From: Piscinibacter sp. | Lineage (GTDB): Bacteria; Pseudomonadota; Gammaproteobacteria; Burkholderiales; Burkholderiaceae_C | NCBI GenBank assembly: GCA_019635485.1 | Contig: JAHBZL010000016.1 | Span: forward strand, 48,512 to 112,511 | Reading direction: 5' to 3' | Length of the DNA: 64,000 nucleotides | Translations under genes and position numbers: made by a program | Shown here: one piece after another, positions 40,305-52,599 of the stretch | Numbering within the stretch: position 1 is the first letter of the stretch | Layout of the letters: every line of letters starts with the position of its first letter | Notes under the pieces: generated by a model | The model's input: only the letters and a program-made list of their open reading frames with translations | The model's database searches: none | Told to the model about the DNA's origin: nothing

Positions 40305-41567
40305 ATGAATGACGATGATGCACCGGTGAGCGCCCCTGCCGCCGTCGTGGTCGGCGCCGGCCCGGCGGGCCTGATGGCCGCGGAATGCCTGGCTGCGGCC
40401 GGGTTCGCGGCGACTGTCTACGACGCGATGCCGTCGTCCGGGCGCAAGTTCCTGCTCGCCGGCAAGGGCGGCCTGAACCTGACGCACGGCGAGCCGATCG
40501 AGCCCTTCCTGGACCGCTTCGGCCCGCGCCGCGCGCAGGTCGAACCCTGGCTGCGCGGATTCGGCCCGCAGGACCTGCGCGACTGGGCGCGCGGCCTCGG
40601 CGTCGAGACCTTCGTCGGCAGCTCCGGCCGCGTCTTCCCGGTCGACCTGAAGGCCGCGCCGCTGCTGCGCGCCTGGCTGCACCGGCTGCGCGCGTCCGGC
40701 GTGCGGCTGCACATGCGGCACCGCTGGGTCGGTTGGGAGGACACGGGCGCGGCGCTCGCGCTGCGGTTCGACACGCCGGCCGGGCCGGCCGTCGTGCGGG
40801 CCGACCGCGTCGTGCTCGCGCTCGGCGGGGCCAGCTGGCCGCGGCTCGGCTCCGATGCGGCCTGGGTACCGCTGCTGGCGGCACGGGGTGTGGACCTCGC
40901 ACCGCTCTTGCCGGCCAACTGCGGCTTCGACGTCGCCGGCTGGAGCGAGCACCTGCGCAGCCGCTTCGCCGGCGCGCCGCTGAAGAACGTCGCGCTGCAC
41001 TGCCGTGCGCCGGACGGCCGGCGCTTCGCGCAGCGCGGCGAGTTCGTCGTCACCGCCACCGGCATCGAGGGCCAGCTCGTCTATGCGGCCGCGGCGCTGC
41101 TGCGCGACGGGATCGCGGCCGCCGGCCGCGCCATCGCGGAGGTCGACCTGCTGCCCGAACGCAGCGCGGAGTTCGTCGCCGCCGAGGTGGCGCGGCCGCG
41201 CGGCTCGCGCTCGTTGTCCACGCACCTGAAGAGCCGGCTCGGCATCGACGGCGTGAAGGCCGCGCTGCTGCACGAACTGCTGCCGCGCGAGACCTTCGCC
41301 GACCCGGCCGCGCTGGCCGCGGCGATCAAGGCGCTGCCGATCCCGCTGCTGGCGCCGCGGCCGGTCGAGGAGGCGATCAGCACGGCCGGCGGCGTGCGCT
41401 TCGACGCGCTCGACGAGCGGCTGATGCTGCGCGTGCTGCCCGGTGTCTTCTGCGCCGGCGAGATGATCGACTGGGAAGCCCCCACCGGCGGCTACCTGCT
41501 CAGCGCCTGCCTGGCCAGCGGCCGGGTGGCCGGGCAGGGGGCCGCCGCGTACCACAACGATCGGTGA
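40305..41567 (+). CDS. HI0933-like (BaiN/RdsA-type) FAD-dependent oxidoreductase
   Basis: 420 aa. Rossmann FAD motif [14 protein letters not shown], then the family marker [36 protein letters not shown], and the C-terminal [31 protein letters not shown]-binding block (key part [13 protein letters not shown]). Matches the flavoprotein subfamily (PP_4765 type) common in proteobacteria. Substrate unknown; BaiN relatives act on bile acid double bonds. Its TGA overlaps a possible GTG start of tex at 41564. Confidence 0.9.
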   Translation: MNDDDAPVSAPAAVVVGAGPAGLMAAECLAAAGFAATVYDAMPSSGRKFLLAGKGGLNLTHGEPIEPFLDRFGPRRAQVEPWLRGFGPQDLRDWARGLGVETFVGSSGRVFPVDLKAAPLLRAWLHRLRASGVRLHMRHRWVGWEDTGAALALRFDTPAGPAVVRADRVVLALGGASWPRLGSDAAWVPLLAARGVDLAPLLPANCGFDVAGWSEHLRSRFAGAPLKNVALHCRAPDGRRFAQRGEFVVTATGIEGQLVYAAAALLRDGIAAAGRAIAEVDLLPERSAEFVAAEVARPRGSRSLSTHLKSRLGIDGVKAALLHELLPRETFADPAALAAAIKALPIPLLAPRPVEEAISTAGGVRFDALDERLMLRVLPGVFCAGEMIDWEAPTGGYLLSACLASGRVAGQGAAAYHNDR

Positions 41568-41635
41568 CAGAGGCCCCTGACCCCTGTGGCACACTGCGCC
41601 GCTTCGCGTTTCGGCCCCCCGCGGGCCCTGGTGAT

Positions 41636-43978
<2,343 letters not shown>

Positions 43979-43991
43979 GGCCGGCGCCGCT

Positions 43992-44354
43992 TCAGCCGAG
44001 GCAGACCGCCTCGATGTTGTGCCCGTCCGGGTCGAACACGAAGGCGGCGTAGTAGCTCGCGCCGTAGTCCGGGCGCAGCCCCGGCGGCCCGTTGTCCCGC
44101 CCGCCGTGCGCGAGTGCGGCGGCGTGGAAGGCCTGCACGGCCTGCAGGCTGCGGGCGCGCAGCGCCACGTGCGCGCCCGGACCGCGCGCGCCGCCGTGGG
44201 CGTGCAGCCAGAGCTGCGGCGCGCCCGACGGGCCGTAACCGGCGTAGTCCGCGCCGCTGGACTCGAGGCGCAGCCCGAGCGCCTCCAGCGCCGCGCTGTA
44301 GAACGTGATGCTGGCCTTCAGGTCGCTGACCTTCAGGCCGACGTGATCGAACAT
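43992..44354 (-). CDS. VOC-family protein
   Basis: 120 aa glyoxalase/dioxygenase fold: MFDHVGLKVSDLKASITFY with the first metal-binding His, GAHVALRARS, and FVFDPDGHNIEAVC with the terminal Glu. Such small proteins may be isomerases, lyases or resistance proteins. It is encoded just downstream of the AraC-type regulator (33 bases), a frequent pairing, and may be its target. Confidence 0.85.
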   Translation of the reverse strand: MFDHVGLKVSDLKASITFYSAALEALGLRLESSGADYAGYGPSGAPQLWLHAHGGARGPGAHVALRARSLQAVQAFHAAALAHGGRDNGPPGLRPDYGASYYAAFVFDPDGHNIEAVCLG

Positions 44355-44387
44355 GGCGAACCTCCTCGGTGAAAACGCGAGGCGATG

Positions 44388-45233
44388 CTAGGTGCCGGTG
44401 CCGATCCGTTCTTGGAGAAAGTTGCGGTCGCGTCGCGCGGCGCGCCGGAAGGCGCGCGGCGAGAGCCCGGTGGCGCGGCCGAAGCTGCGCGTGAAGTTCG
44501 ACAGGTCGTCGAAGCCGACGTCCAGCGCAATGTCCGTGACGCGCTGCGTGCCGGTCGCGAGCGCCTCGGCCGCGCGGCGCAGCCGGCTGCGCACCAGGTA
44601 CTGGTGCGGCGTGACCCCCAGCACCGCGCCGAACACGCGCAGGTAGTGGTAGGCGCTGAGGCCCGCCTGGCGCGCCAGTTGCGGCAGCTCGCAGCGCTCG
44701 GCGCTGTGCGCGTCGATCCACAGCGCCGACTCGACGGCGCGCTGGCGGTCGCGGCGGCCCGGCCGCAGCGGCGCGTCCGGTGTGCCGCGCAACAGACCCG
44801 CGATGCGGGCGACCAGCGCGAGGCCCACCTCGTCGAGCGCCGGCGTGGCGTGGCCCGCGGCGCCGGCGCGCCCCAGTTCGCCGAGCCCGATCAGCCCGGG
44901 CAGCGGCGGCAGCGCGCCGGATTGCCAGCTGGCCGCGCCGGCGCCGAGCTCGTCGGCCAGCGCTGCGTCCGGCGCGAAGGCCAGGCACTCGTCGCCGCCG
45001 TGATGGTGCTCGTGCGTGCAGGTGAACTCGTCGCCGGGCCGGCCGACCAGCACCGAACCGGGCACCAGTTCGAAATGCCGGCCGCGGCAGCGGCAGCCGA
45101 AGCTGCCGCGCAGCACGTAGGACGCCGACCAGCCGCGGTACTGCTCCGTGAACGGCGCCTGCGCCGGCCCGGCGGAACAGCGGTACAGCGTGACCGCGAG
45201 CGGTCCCTCGACGAGCGGCTGCGCGGTGAGCAT
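44388..45233 (-). CDS. AraC-family transcriptional regulator
   Basis: 281 aa. N-terminal cupin-like sensor (about 1-110; includes a His cluster [12 protein letters not shown] that could bind metal) and a C-terminal double helix-turn-helix (about 175-275: [48 protein letters not shown]-like [28 protein letters not shown]). ATG 45233 chosen; the open frame upstream overlaps the opposite TIR gene. Probably controls itself and the VOC gene; its 57-base divergent region with the TIR gene could also affect that gene. Confidence 0.88.
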   Translation of the reverse strand: MLTAQPLVEGPLAVTLYRCSAGPAQAPFTEQYRGWSASYVLRGSFGCRCRGRHFELVPGSVLVGRPGDEFTCTHEHHHGGDECLAFAPDAALADELGAGAASWQSGALPPLPGLIGLGELGRAGAAGHATPALDEVGLALVARIAGLLRGTPDAPLRPGRRDRQRAVESALWIDAHSAERCELPQLARQAGLSAYHYLRVFGAVLGVTPHQYLVRSRLRRAAEALATGTQRVTDIALDVGFDDLSNFTRSFGRATGLSPRAFRRAARRDRNFLQERIGTGT

Positions 45234-45290
45234 CGAGCGAGTGTAGGGCCGTGTCGCTCGCGATTGCCGGTGCGTGGCCGTGGTTCGACA

Positions 45291-47924
45291 ATGCCGCGCA
45301 TGTCGTCCGCCGCAGCCCCAGCGGAGGAGCCTGCCAGCGCGGGCCGCGCGGGACTGTTCGTCTCGTACTCGCGCAGGGATCGCGAATTCGCGGAGCGCCT
45401 GGCACAGGCGCTCGAGCGCGCCGGGTTGCGCGTCTGGGTCGACCTGAAGGACATCCGGCCCTCGGAGGAGTGGCTGGCTGCGATCCACGCCGCGATCGAA
45501 GGGGCGGACGCGGTGGTGTTCGTCGTGAGTCCCGACTCGGTCGATCCGACATCGGTCTGTGCGCAGGAAATCGAGCACGCGGCGCTGCACCACAAGCGCT
45601 TCGTGCCGGTCGTCTGCCGGGCCGTCGACACACGGGCGCAGCGGATCCCCGATGTGGTGGGCCGCCTCAACTGGATCTCCTTTCTCGACCCGGCGAACTT
45701 CGAGCCGGCGCTGGCCGCGCTGATCGCGGCGATCGAGACCGACCTCGACTGGGTGAACGCGCACACGCGCTTGCTGCGGCGGGCGGTCGAATGGGAGCGC
45801 ATGCAGCGCGACGACAGTTTCGTGCTGCAGAAGAACGAGCTCACCGCGGCGGAGCGATGGCTCTCCCGCGCCGCCGCGAAGGAGCCCGCACCCACCGGGC
45901 TGCAGACCGCCTACGTGCTCGAGAGCCGCGCGACGGCGGCGCGTCGCCAGAGACGCTTGCTTGTGGCCGGCGGGGTGGCGGCGGCGCTGGTCGCCGTCGG
46001 CGCGACGGTGGCCGCCTTCCTGTACCGCGAGGCGGAGGCCCGCCGCGGCGACGCCCAGGCCCGTGCCCTCGCCGCGGAGGCTCAGTTCGAGCGCGGCCGG
46101 CGGCTCGAACGTGCCATCCCGATGGCCCAGCAGGCGCTGGCGACACGCCCGCTCCCGGAATCGATCGATGCCGCGCTGGCGGTCGGCCAGACGGCCTTCG
46201 ATGTCGTGAAGATTCTCCGCGCCCACGCTGCGCCGGTCGACGCGGCCTGCTTCGTCGCCGCCGGCCATGCACTGCTTTCCGCGGGGCGCGACGGCCGGGT
46301 GATCCTGTGGGACATCGACGCCGGCAGTCCGCGGCAACTGCTCGCCACCGGAACACCGGGCACCGCGGCCGCCATCGCCTGCAGCCCGTCGACACCGGAA
46401 ATCGCGGTCGCTCCGGATCGGCAGCACCTGCTGCGCTGGCGCGTCGACGACGCCGGTGTCCAGCCTCTGGAGGGGGGCGACGAGGTGGATGCGTTCGCGA
46501 TCCTCCAGTACAGCACCGACGGCCGCTGGCTCGCGACCACCGGTGGCGCGAACGTCACGCTGCGCCCGACGGCCGGTGGCGCACCGCGCATCGGCCCCGC
46601 GACGGAGGAGGACGACATCGCGGCGCTCGCCGTCGCCGACGACGGCCAGGCGGTGGCGATCGGCACGCTCGGCGGGCGGGAGCGCCCGGGGCGGGTGCTG
46701 CTGTGGCAGCACGGAAACGGCGATGTCGATCTGGTCGAGGCCGAGTACGCCCTGGCCGTCGCCGGCGTGGGCTTGACGCCCGACGGGCGCCGCGTGATGG
46801 CCATCGGCATCGAAGGCGGCATTGAGGCCTGGTCCGCGGAAGGCGGCGCCCGGATCAAGCTGTCGCTTCCCTCGAACCTCGTGCTCACGGAAGCCCCGCG
46901 CGCGGCGATCGACGCTGCCGGTTCACGCCTGATCGTTGCGGACGGACGTGCCGGGGTGGTGCTGACGTCGCTCGGTGGGGCGGACGCGCTCGATGGCGTG
47001 CAGCGCCTGGCCGGCCATGCCCGGCCGGTGACGGCGGTGGCGCTGCAGGGGGGCGGCCGGCGCGCCGTGACCGGCGACGAATCCGGCACGCTGATCGTGC
47101 ATTCGCTGCGCGCCGAGGGCGAACGGATCGGGGGCCGGTTGCTGGGCGAGGCGGAGGCCGTGGTGGACGACGCCCGCTTCTCGGACGATGGCCGGGCGGT
47201 GCTCGTCAAGGTGGATCAGCCGGCCCCGGCGCATTGGGTGGCTTACCCGCTGCCGTTCGGCGCTGCGGAGACGTCGGATGCCGCCGCCTCGGCGATTCCG
47301 ACCCTTTCGGCCTCGGCCTCGGCGCCGGCGTTGCGCTTCAGCGTGGAGGTCGAAGGCGAACGCGCGAGGCTGAAGGACATGCAGGGGGGACAGACGCGCG
47401 CCGAACTGGTGCCGGAGGCGGGCCAGCCGGCCATGGCCGCTGCGGTGGCGCCGGACGGTCGGCGCTGGGCGGCGGCCAGCGAGAACCTGTTGCGCATCGC
47501 CACGCAGGGCGAGCGGGAGCCGCTGCTGAGTCCGCTGCCGGTCGGGTTCGGGCTGATCAGCGCGCTGGCGCTGCGCGACGATGGCGGACTGCTGGCCGTG
47601 GCCGGCGGCGATGCCGAGTACGCGCTCGCGACCCGCTTTCGCATGTCCGACCGCAGCATCCTGCTGGTGGACGCGGCCAGCGGCCGCCCGGTGGGCCTGC
47701 CGCTGCGCGGGATGCGTGCCGGCGACATGGGCAAGCTGGAGTTCAGCCGCGATGGCGACCACCTGCTGTCGGTCGGCGCCGAGGCGACCGTCTGGATCGC
47801 CTCGCCGCGCGCCTGGCTGCGCCGGGCCTGCGCCACGCTGGAGGTGGCCATCGACGCGGCCGAATGGCAGCGCCGCCTGCCGGGCGTGGCCTACCCGGCA
47901 GGCTGCGCGACGCTCACTCCTTGA
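45291..47924 (+). CDS. TIR domain-transmembrane-WD40 protein
   Basis: 877 aa. Residues about 20-150 are a TIR domain: [36 protein letters not shown] (BB loop) and the conserved acid Glu93 in VCAQEIEHA, the position used by NAD-cleaving TIRs. A helical linker ([19 protein letters not shown], about 152-215) leads to one membrane helix (223-244) and a coiled/charged segment, then a beta-propeller of about 550 residues with degenerate WD40-like blades ([32 protein letters not shown]). Predicted: cytosolic TIR and, by topology, an exported or periplasmic propeller. Bacterial TIRs are NADases in antiphage and stress systems; the function of this form is unknown. ATG 45300 is an alternative start. 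It overlaps dppA end-to-end by 11 bases. Confidence 0.85.
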   Translation: MPRMSSAAAPAEEPASAGRAGLFVSYSRRDREFAERLAQALERAGLRVWVDLKDIRPSEEWLAAIHAAIEGADAVVFVVSPDSVDPTSVCAQEIEHAALHHKRFVPVVCRAVDTRAQRIPDVVGRLNWISFLDPANFEPALAALIAAIETDLDWVNAHTRLLRRAVEWERMQRDDSFVLQKNELTAAERWLSRAAAKEPAPTGLQTAYVLESRATAARRQRRLLVAGGVAAALVAVGATVAAFLYREAEARRGDAQARALAAEAQFERGRRLERAIPMAQQALATRPLPESIDAALAVGQTAFDVVKILRAHAAPVDAACFVAAGHALLSAGRDGRVILWDIDAGSPRQLLATGTPGTAAAIACSPSTPEIAVAPDRQHLLRWRVDDAGVQPLEGGDEVDAFAILQYSTDGRWLATTGGANVTLRPTAGGAPRIGPATEEDDIAALAVADDGQAVAIGTLGGRERPGRVLLWQHGNGDVDLVEAEYALAVAGVGLTPDGRRVMAIGIEGGIEAWSAEGGARIKLSLPSNLVLTEAPRAAIDAAGSRLIVADGRAGVVLTSLGGADALDGVQRLAGHARPVTAVALQGGGRRAVTGDESGTLIVHSLRAEGERIGGRLLGEAEAVVDDARFSDDGRAVLVKVDQPAPAHWVAYPLPFGAAETSDAAASAIPTLSASASAPALRFSVEVEGERARLKDMQGGQTRAELVPEAGQPAMAAAVAPDGRRWAAASENLLRIATQGEREPLLSPLPVGFGLISALALRDDGGLLAVAGGDAEYALATRFRMSDRSILLVDAASGRPVGLPLRGMRAGDMGKLEFSRDGDHLLSVGAEATVWIASPRAWLRRACATLEVAIDAAEWQRRLPGVAYPAGCATLTP

Positions 47925-49506
47925 GGTCGACGCCGTAGAAGTTGTGGCGCCCGAACGGGCTGAGCTTGAAGTCCACCACTTCCTTGCGCACCGGCTTGAG
48001 CTGCACCGCGTGGGCGATCGTGAACCAGGGGGCCTGTTCCTTGAAGATCACCTGCGCCTGCTTGTACAACTCGGTGCGTTCGGCCTGGTTGCTGACGCTC
48101 TTGGCCTTGACCACCAGGTCGTCGAAGGGCTTGTAGCAGAACTTGGCGACGTTGCTGCCGCCGCTCTTGGCCGAGTCGCAGCCCAGCAGCGTGTGCAGGA
48201 AGTTGTCCGGGTCGCCGTTGTCGCCGGTCCAGCCCAGCATGCCCATCTGGTGTTCGCCGGCCTGCATGCGCTTGCGGTACTCGCCCCACTCGAAGGTCTT
48301 GATCTCGGCCTTCACGCCGATCTTCGCCAGGTCCGCCTGCATCAGCTCGGCGATGCGCTTGGCGTTCGGGTTGTAGGGGCGCTGCACCGGCATCGCCCAG
48401 ATGTCGGTCTCGAGGTTCGGCACGCCGGCCTGCGCGAGCAGCTTCTTGGCCGCCTCGGGGTCGTACGGGTCGTCCTTGATCGCGTCGTTGTAGGACCACA
48501 TCGACGGCGGGATCGGGTTCTTCGCCGCCACGCCGGTGCCGAGGTAGACGCCGTCCAGGATGGCTTTCTTGTTGATCGCCATGCTGACGGCCTTGCGCAC
48601 GCGCACGTCGTCGAACGGCTTCTTCTGCGTGTTGAAGGCGAGGTAGCCGACGTTCAGGCCGGCCTGCTCGAGCACCTGCACGTTCGGGTCCTTGCGGATC
48701 GCGTCCAGGTCGGCCGGGTTCGGGTAGGGCATCACGTGGCACTCGCCCTTCTGCAGCTTGGCCCAGCGCACCGAGGCGTCCGGCGTGATCGCGAACACCA
48801 GGTCGTCGATCTTGGCCTTGCCGCCCCAGAACTGCGGGAAGGCCTTGTAGCGGATCACCGCGTCCTTCTGGTATTGCACCAGGTAGAACGGCCCGGTGCC
48901 GATCGGCTCCTGGTCGAGCTTCTCGGGCGTGCCGGCCTTCAGCATCGCGTCGGCGTATTCCTTGGACTGGACGCCGGCGTACTCCATCGCCAGGTTGGAC
49001 AGGAACGGCGCCTCCGGGCGGTTCAGCACGAAGCGCACGGTGTAGTCGTCCACCTTCTCCAGCGACTTGATCAGCTTGGGCATGCCCATGTCGTTGAAGT
49101 ACGAGTGGTTCGGGCTCGTCACCTTGAAGAACGGGTGGTCCTCCTTCCACTGGCGCTCGATCGCGAAGATCACGTCGTCGGCGTTGAAGTCGCGCGTCGG
49201 CTTGTAGCTGCGGTTCGAGTGCCACTTGACGCCCTTGCGCAGGAAGAAGGTGTAGGTCAGCCCGTCGGGCGAGATCGTCCAGCGCTCGGCCAGGCCCGGC
49301 ACGACCTGCGTGCCGCCGCGCTCGAAGTCGACGATGCGGCCGTAGATCTGGCTGTTGGCGTCGAACGAGGTGCCGGTGGTGTTGACGCCGGGGTAGAAGT
49401 TCTCCGGGCTGCCTTCGGAGCAGAAGACCAGCGTCTTCGCACCGGCGGTACCGGCGCCGAGCAGGGCAGCGAGCGCGAGGGTGGCGGCTCGGGGGGCTAG
49501 CTTCAT
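47914..49506 (-). CDS. Peptide/dipeptide ABC substrate-binding protein (SBP_bac_5)
   Basis: 530 aa. Signal peptide about 1-23 (LGAGTAGA) and a family-5 binding fold: KTLVFCSEGSPENFYPG, the FxLRxGVKWHS pattern, FNADDVIFAIERQ, EPIGTGPFYLVQYQKD and GWTGDNGDPDNFLHTLLGCD are DppA hallmarks. Delivers dipeptides (in some species haem or other peptides) to the DppBCDF complex. It lies last in the minus-strand run dppB-C-D-F-A instead of first. Its 3' end overlaps the convergent TIR gene by 11 bases. Confidence 0.94.
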   Translation of the reverse strand: MKLAPRAATLALAALLGAGTAGAKTLVFCSEGSPENFYPGVNTTGTSFDANSQIYGRIVDFERGGTQVVPGLAERWTISPDGLTYTFFLRKGVKWHSNRSYKPTRDFNADDVIFAIERQWKEDHPFFKVTSPNHSYFNDMGMPKLIKSLEKVDDYTVRFVLNRPEAPFLSNLAMEYAGVQSKEYADAMLKAGTPEKLDQEPIGTGPFYLVQYQKDAVIRYKAFPQFWGGKAKIDDLVFAITPDASVRWAKLQKGECHVMPYPNPADLDAIRKDPNVQVLEQAGLNVGYLAFNTQKKPFDDVRVRKAVSMAINKKAILDGVYLGTGVAAKNPIPPSMWSYNDAIKDDPYDPEAAKKLLAQAGVPNLETDIWAMPVQRPYNPNAKRIAELMQADLAKIGVKAEIKTFEWGEYRKRMQAGEHQMGMLGWTGDNGDPDNFLHTLLGCDSAKSGGSNVAKFCYKPFDDLVVKAKSVSNQAERTELYKQAQVIFKEQAPWFTIAHAVQLKPVRKEVVDFKLSPFGRHNFYGVDLKE

Positions 49507-49549
49507 GCGTGTGACTCCTTGTGGGTGGTCGGCGAGGGAAGGGCGGATG

Positions 49550-50521
49550 CTAACGCCAGCGCTCCGCGTGGTGGCAGGCGACCCGCGTGCCGTCGAGGTC
49601 GCGCAGCGCCGGGCGTTCGGCCCGGCAGCGCTCGTCGGCGTGCGGGCAGCGTGTGTTGAACACGCAGCCGGCCGGCGGGTTCAGCGGCGAGGGCAGTTCG
49701 CCCTTGAGCACGATGCGCTCGACGCCGGCACCGCGCGCCAGCCCCGGCGTGGAGCCGAGCAGCGCGCGCGTGTACGGGTGCAGCGGGCGCGCGAACAGGC
49801 GCGCCTTCGGCGCCTGCTCCATCACCCGGCCGAGGTACATGACCATCACCTCGTCGGCGATGTGCCGCACGACGGCCAGGTCGTGCGAGATGAACAGGTA
49901 GGCCAGGCCCAGCTGCTGCTGCAGGTCGGCCAGCAGGTTCAGCACCTGCGCCTGGACCGACACGTCGAGCGCCGAGACCGGCTCGTCGGCCACCAGCAGC
50001 GCCGGCTCGAGCATCAGCGCCCGCGCGATCGCGATGCGCTGGCGCTGCCCGCCGGAGAACATGTGCGGGTAGCGCTGCGCATGCTCGGGCCGCAGGCCGA
50101 CGCGCGCCAGCATTGCCAGCGCACGCTCCTGGCGCTCGGCGCGCGTCAGCGGCGTGTGGATGGCCAGCGGCGTCTCGAGCGCGGTGACGATCTTCTGGCG
50201 CGGGTTCAGCGAACCGTACGGGTTCTGGAACACCAGCTGCACCGAGCGCCGCAGCTGCTGGCGCTGCGGTGCCGGCACCTGCACCGCGTCGACCCCGGCC
50301 ACGGCGAGCTGGCCGGCGCTGGGCGGCTCGATCAGCGTCACCATGCGCGCCAGCGTCGACTTGCCGCAGCCCGATTCGCCGACCACGCCGAGCGTGCGCC
50401 CGGCCTCGAGCCGGAACGACACCCCGCCGACCGCCTGCAGCCGTGCCGGTGCATGGAACCAGCCGCGCCGGATCGTGTAGGTGCGCTGCAGGTCGTGGGC
50501 TTCCGCGACGACAAAGGTCAT
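49550..50521 (-). CDS. DppF-type peptide ABC ATPase
   Basis: 323 aa oligopeptide ABC ATPase. Walker A GESGCGKST, the MFSGGQRQRIAIARALML signature, Walker B ALLVADEPVSALD and H-loop FISHDL are intact, with the C-terminal oligo_HPY segment (NPPAGCVFNTRCPHADERC) typical of Dpp/Opp ATPases; its Cys cluster may bind a 4Fe-4S cluster. ATG 50521 is chosen because it gives the normal start. Forty-three bases separate it from dppA. Confidence 0.94.
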   Translation of the reverse strand: MTFVVAEAHDLQRTYTIRRGWFHAPARLQAVGGVSFRLEAGRTLGVVGESGCGKSTLARMVTLIEPPSAGQLAVAGVDAVQVPAPQRQQLRRSVQLVFQNPYGSLNPRQKIVTALETPLAIHTPLTRAERQERALAMLARVGLRPEHAQRYPHMFSGGQRQRIAIARALMLEPALLVADEPVSALDVSVQAQVLNLLADLQQQLGLAYLFISHDLAVVRHIADEVMVMYLGRVMEQAPKARLFARPLHPYTRALLGSTPGLARGAGVERIVLKGELPSPLNPPAGCVFNTRCPHADERCRAERPALRDLDGTRVACHHAERWR

Positions 50522-50630
50522 GACCACCCCTCGTCCGACCGGATGGTCGTCCGATCCCCCGAGGGGATGGCGGGCCGGCTTGGGAGCGGCCCGGCGCTCG
50601 GCCCACGTTGGCAGCTTGACGGCGAAGGAA

Positions 50631-51593
50631 TCACATTGCCTCCGCGATCGGGAAATGGCAGCGCACCTGTGCGCCGCCGTCGTCGCGCAGCGCCGGGCGC
50701 TGCGCGCACGCCGCGGCGGCACGGGCGCAGCGCGGCGCGAACAGGCAGCCGGCCGGCCGGTCGTAGGCGCCGGGCACGGTGCCGGGGATGCTCGCCAGCC
50801 GCGTGTCGGCGGCCGCGCGGTCGGGCAGCGCCGCCAGCAGCGCGGCGGTGTAGGGGTGGCGCGGTGCGGCGAACAGCGCCTCGGCAGCGTTCTCCTCGAC
50901 CACCTGGCCGGCGTACATCACCGCGACGCGCTGCGCCATCTCGGCGACCACGCCCATGTTGTGCGTGATCAGCACCAGCGCCATGCCGCGCTCGCGCTGC
51001 AGCGTGCGCAGCAGCTCGAGGATCTGCGCCTGGATCGTCACGTCCAGCGCGGTGGTCGGCTCGTCGGCGATCAGCAGGCGCGGATTGCAGGCGATCGCCA
51101 TCGCGATCATCACGCGCTGGTTCATGCCGCCGGAGAGCTGGTGCGGGTAGTCGTTCAGGCGGCTCGCCGCCGCCGGGATGCCGACCTGTTCGAGCAGCTC
51201 GACGCTGCGCTTCGCGGCGGCGCGCCGATCCAGCCCGAGGTGCTGGCGCAGCACCTCGCCGATCTGGAAGCCGATCGTGAAGCTCGGGTTCAGGCTCGCG
51301 CCGGGGTCCTGGAAGATCATCGCCACGTCGCGCCCGGTCAGCGCACGCCGCTGCCGCGCCGGCAGGGTGAGCAGGTCCTGGCCCGCGAAGCGCAGCGCCG
51401 CGGCGCGCACCTGGCCGGGGAAGCCGACCAGCCCCATCAGCGCCAGCATCGCGACGCTCTTGCCGGAGCCCGATTCGCCGACGATGCCCAGCACCTCGCC
51501 CTCGTCCAGGCGCAGCGAGACGCCGTCGACGGCATGCAGCGTCGCGCCCTGCAGCGCGAACTCGACGTGGAGGTCCTCGATCTGCAGCAGCAT
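50631..51593 (-). CDS. DppD-type peptide ABC ATPase
   Basis: 320 aa. Walker [11 protein letters not shown]-loop [12 protein letters not shown], signature [17 protein letters not shown], Walker [13 protein letters not shown] and H-loop ITHNMG; C-terminal HPYTAALL and [18 protein letters not shown] match DppD. Works with DppF. The start 51593 lies eight bases from an interspersed repeat that separates it from dppC. A 109-base gap to dppF contains short inverted repeats but no gene. Confidence 0.93.
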   Translation of the reverse strand: MLLQIEDLHVEFALQGATLHAVDGVSLRLDEGEVLGIVGESGSGKSVAMLALMGLVGFPGQVRAAALRFAGQDLLTLPARQRRALTGRDVAMIFQDPGASLNPSFTIGFQIGEVLRQHLGLDRRAAAKRSVELLEQVGIPAAASRLNDYPHQLSGGMNQRVMIAMAIACNPRLLIADEPTTALDVTIQAQILELLRTLQRERGMALVLITHNMGVVAEMAQRVAVMYAGQVVEENAAEALFAAPRHPYTAALLAALPDRAAADTRLASIPGTVPGAYDRPAGCLFAPRCARAAAACAQRPALRDDGGAQVRCHFPIAEAM

Positions 51594-51600
51594 CAGGCCT

Positions 51601-51675
51601 CCCGCCGGGCCGTCCCAAGGGGGGCCTGCGCCCCCTCGGGGGGCAGCGAACGAAGTGAGCGTGGGGGTGGCATTC
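51601..51675 (-). repeat. Third, diverged member of the GC-rich intergenic repeat family
   Basis: Read on the minus strand it runs CCCCCACGCTCACTTCGTTC and continues GCTGCCCCCCGAGGGGGC, with the same layout as the 87-bp copies: C-run, short dyad, then a C-run/G-run inverted block. It sits right after the dppC stop (51676-51678), again directly 3' of a stop codon, between dppC and dppD. Confidence 0.6.
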
Positions 51676-52599
51676 CTAACGCTTGAGCTTCGGGTCGAGC
51701 GCGTCGCGCAGTCCGTCACCGAGCAGGTTGAAGGCCAGCACGGTGACGAGGATCGCGAGGCCGGGGAAGGTGACGACCCACCAGGCGCGCAGCACGAACT
51801 CGCGCGCGTCCGCCAGCATCGTGCCCCACTCGGCGGCCGGCGGCTGCGCACCGAGGCCGAGAAAGCCGAGCGCGGCGGCGTCCAGGATTGCCGTCGAGAC
51901 GCCCAGCGAGGCCTGCACGATCAGCGGCGCGGCGCAGTTGGGCAGCACCTCGAGGAACATCAGGCGCAGCCGCCCGGCGCCGGCCACGCGGGCCGCGGTG
52001 ACGTAGTCCTTCGCGGTCTCGGAGATCACCGCGGCGCGCGTCAGGCGCACGTAGTGCGGCAGCACCACGACGGCGACCGCGAGCATCGCGTTCATCAGCC
52101 CCGGCCCGAGGATCGCGACGATCACGATCGCCAGCAGCAGGCTGGGCAGCGTGAGCACGATGTCCATCAGCCGCATGATTCCGATCTCGAGCGCGCCGCG
52201 GAAGAAGCCGGCCGCCAGCCCGAGCGCGATGCCGACCACGATCGCCAGCGCCACCACCGCGATGCCGATCACCAGCGACAGCCGCGCGCCGTGGATCAGG
52301 CGCGACAGGATGTCGCGGCCGATCGCGTCCGTGCCCAGCAGGTAGGCCGAGGATCCGCCCGCCTGCCAGGCCGGCGGCTTCAGGAACGCGGCGTTGTTGG
52401 TCAGGTCCGGCGGGTAGGGCGCGACCCAGGGCGCGAGCGCGGCCAGCAGCAGCACCGCGACCACCACCACCAGACCGGCCACCGCACCGGGGTTGGCACT
52501 GAAGTGGCGCCAGAACTCGCGCAGCGGGCCCGGCGGAGCGACGGCCCCGCGGCCTTCGAGGACGCCGGGCTCGGCTGCAGCGGGCGGCACGGCGTTCAT
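51676..52599 (-). CDS. DppC-type ABC permease
   Basis: 307 aa. Permease of the BPD_transp_1/OppC_N type: an N-terminal cytoplasmic piece ([18 protein letters not shown]) before TM1, [22 protein letters not shown], and the EAA loop region [23 protein letters not shown]. Forms the channel with DppB. It begins inside the end of dppB (ATG 52599 overlapping by four bases). Confidence 0.94.
   Translation of the reverse strand: MNAVPPAAAEPGVLEGRGAVAPPGPLREFWRHFSANPGAVAGLVVVVAVLLLAALAPWVAPYPPDLTNNAAFLKPPAWQAGGSSAYLLGTDAIGRDILSRLIHGARLSLVIGIAVVALAIVVGIALGLAAGFFRGALEIGIMRLMDIVLTLPSLLLAIVIVAILGPGLMNAMLAVAVVVLPHYVRLTRAAVISETAKDYVTAARVAGAGRLRLMFLEVLPNCAAPLIVQASLGVSTAILDAAALGFLGLGAQPPAAEWGTMLADAREFVLRAWWVVTFPGLAILVTVLAFNLLGDGLRDALDPKLKR

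Noticed and set aside
44385-45290. TIR protein extended upstream by about 300 codons
   Set aside because: That part is antisense to the AraC gene and lacks any motif; two ATG codons at 45291 and 45300 precede the TIR domain.
44388-46712. AraC regulator extended to 774 aa
   Set aside because: The extension is antisense to the TIR gene and has no domain; ATG 45233 gives a normal-length AraC protein.
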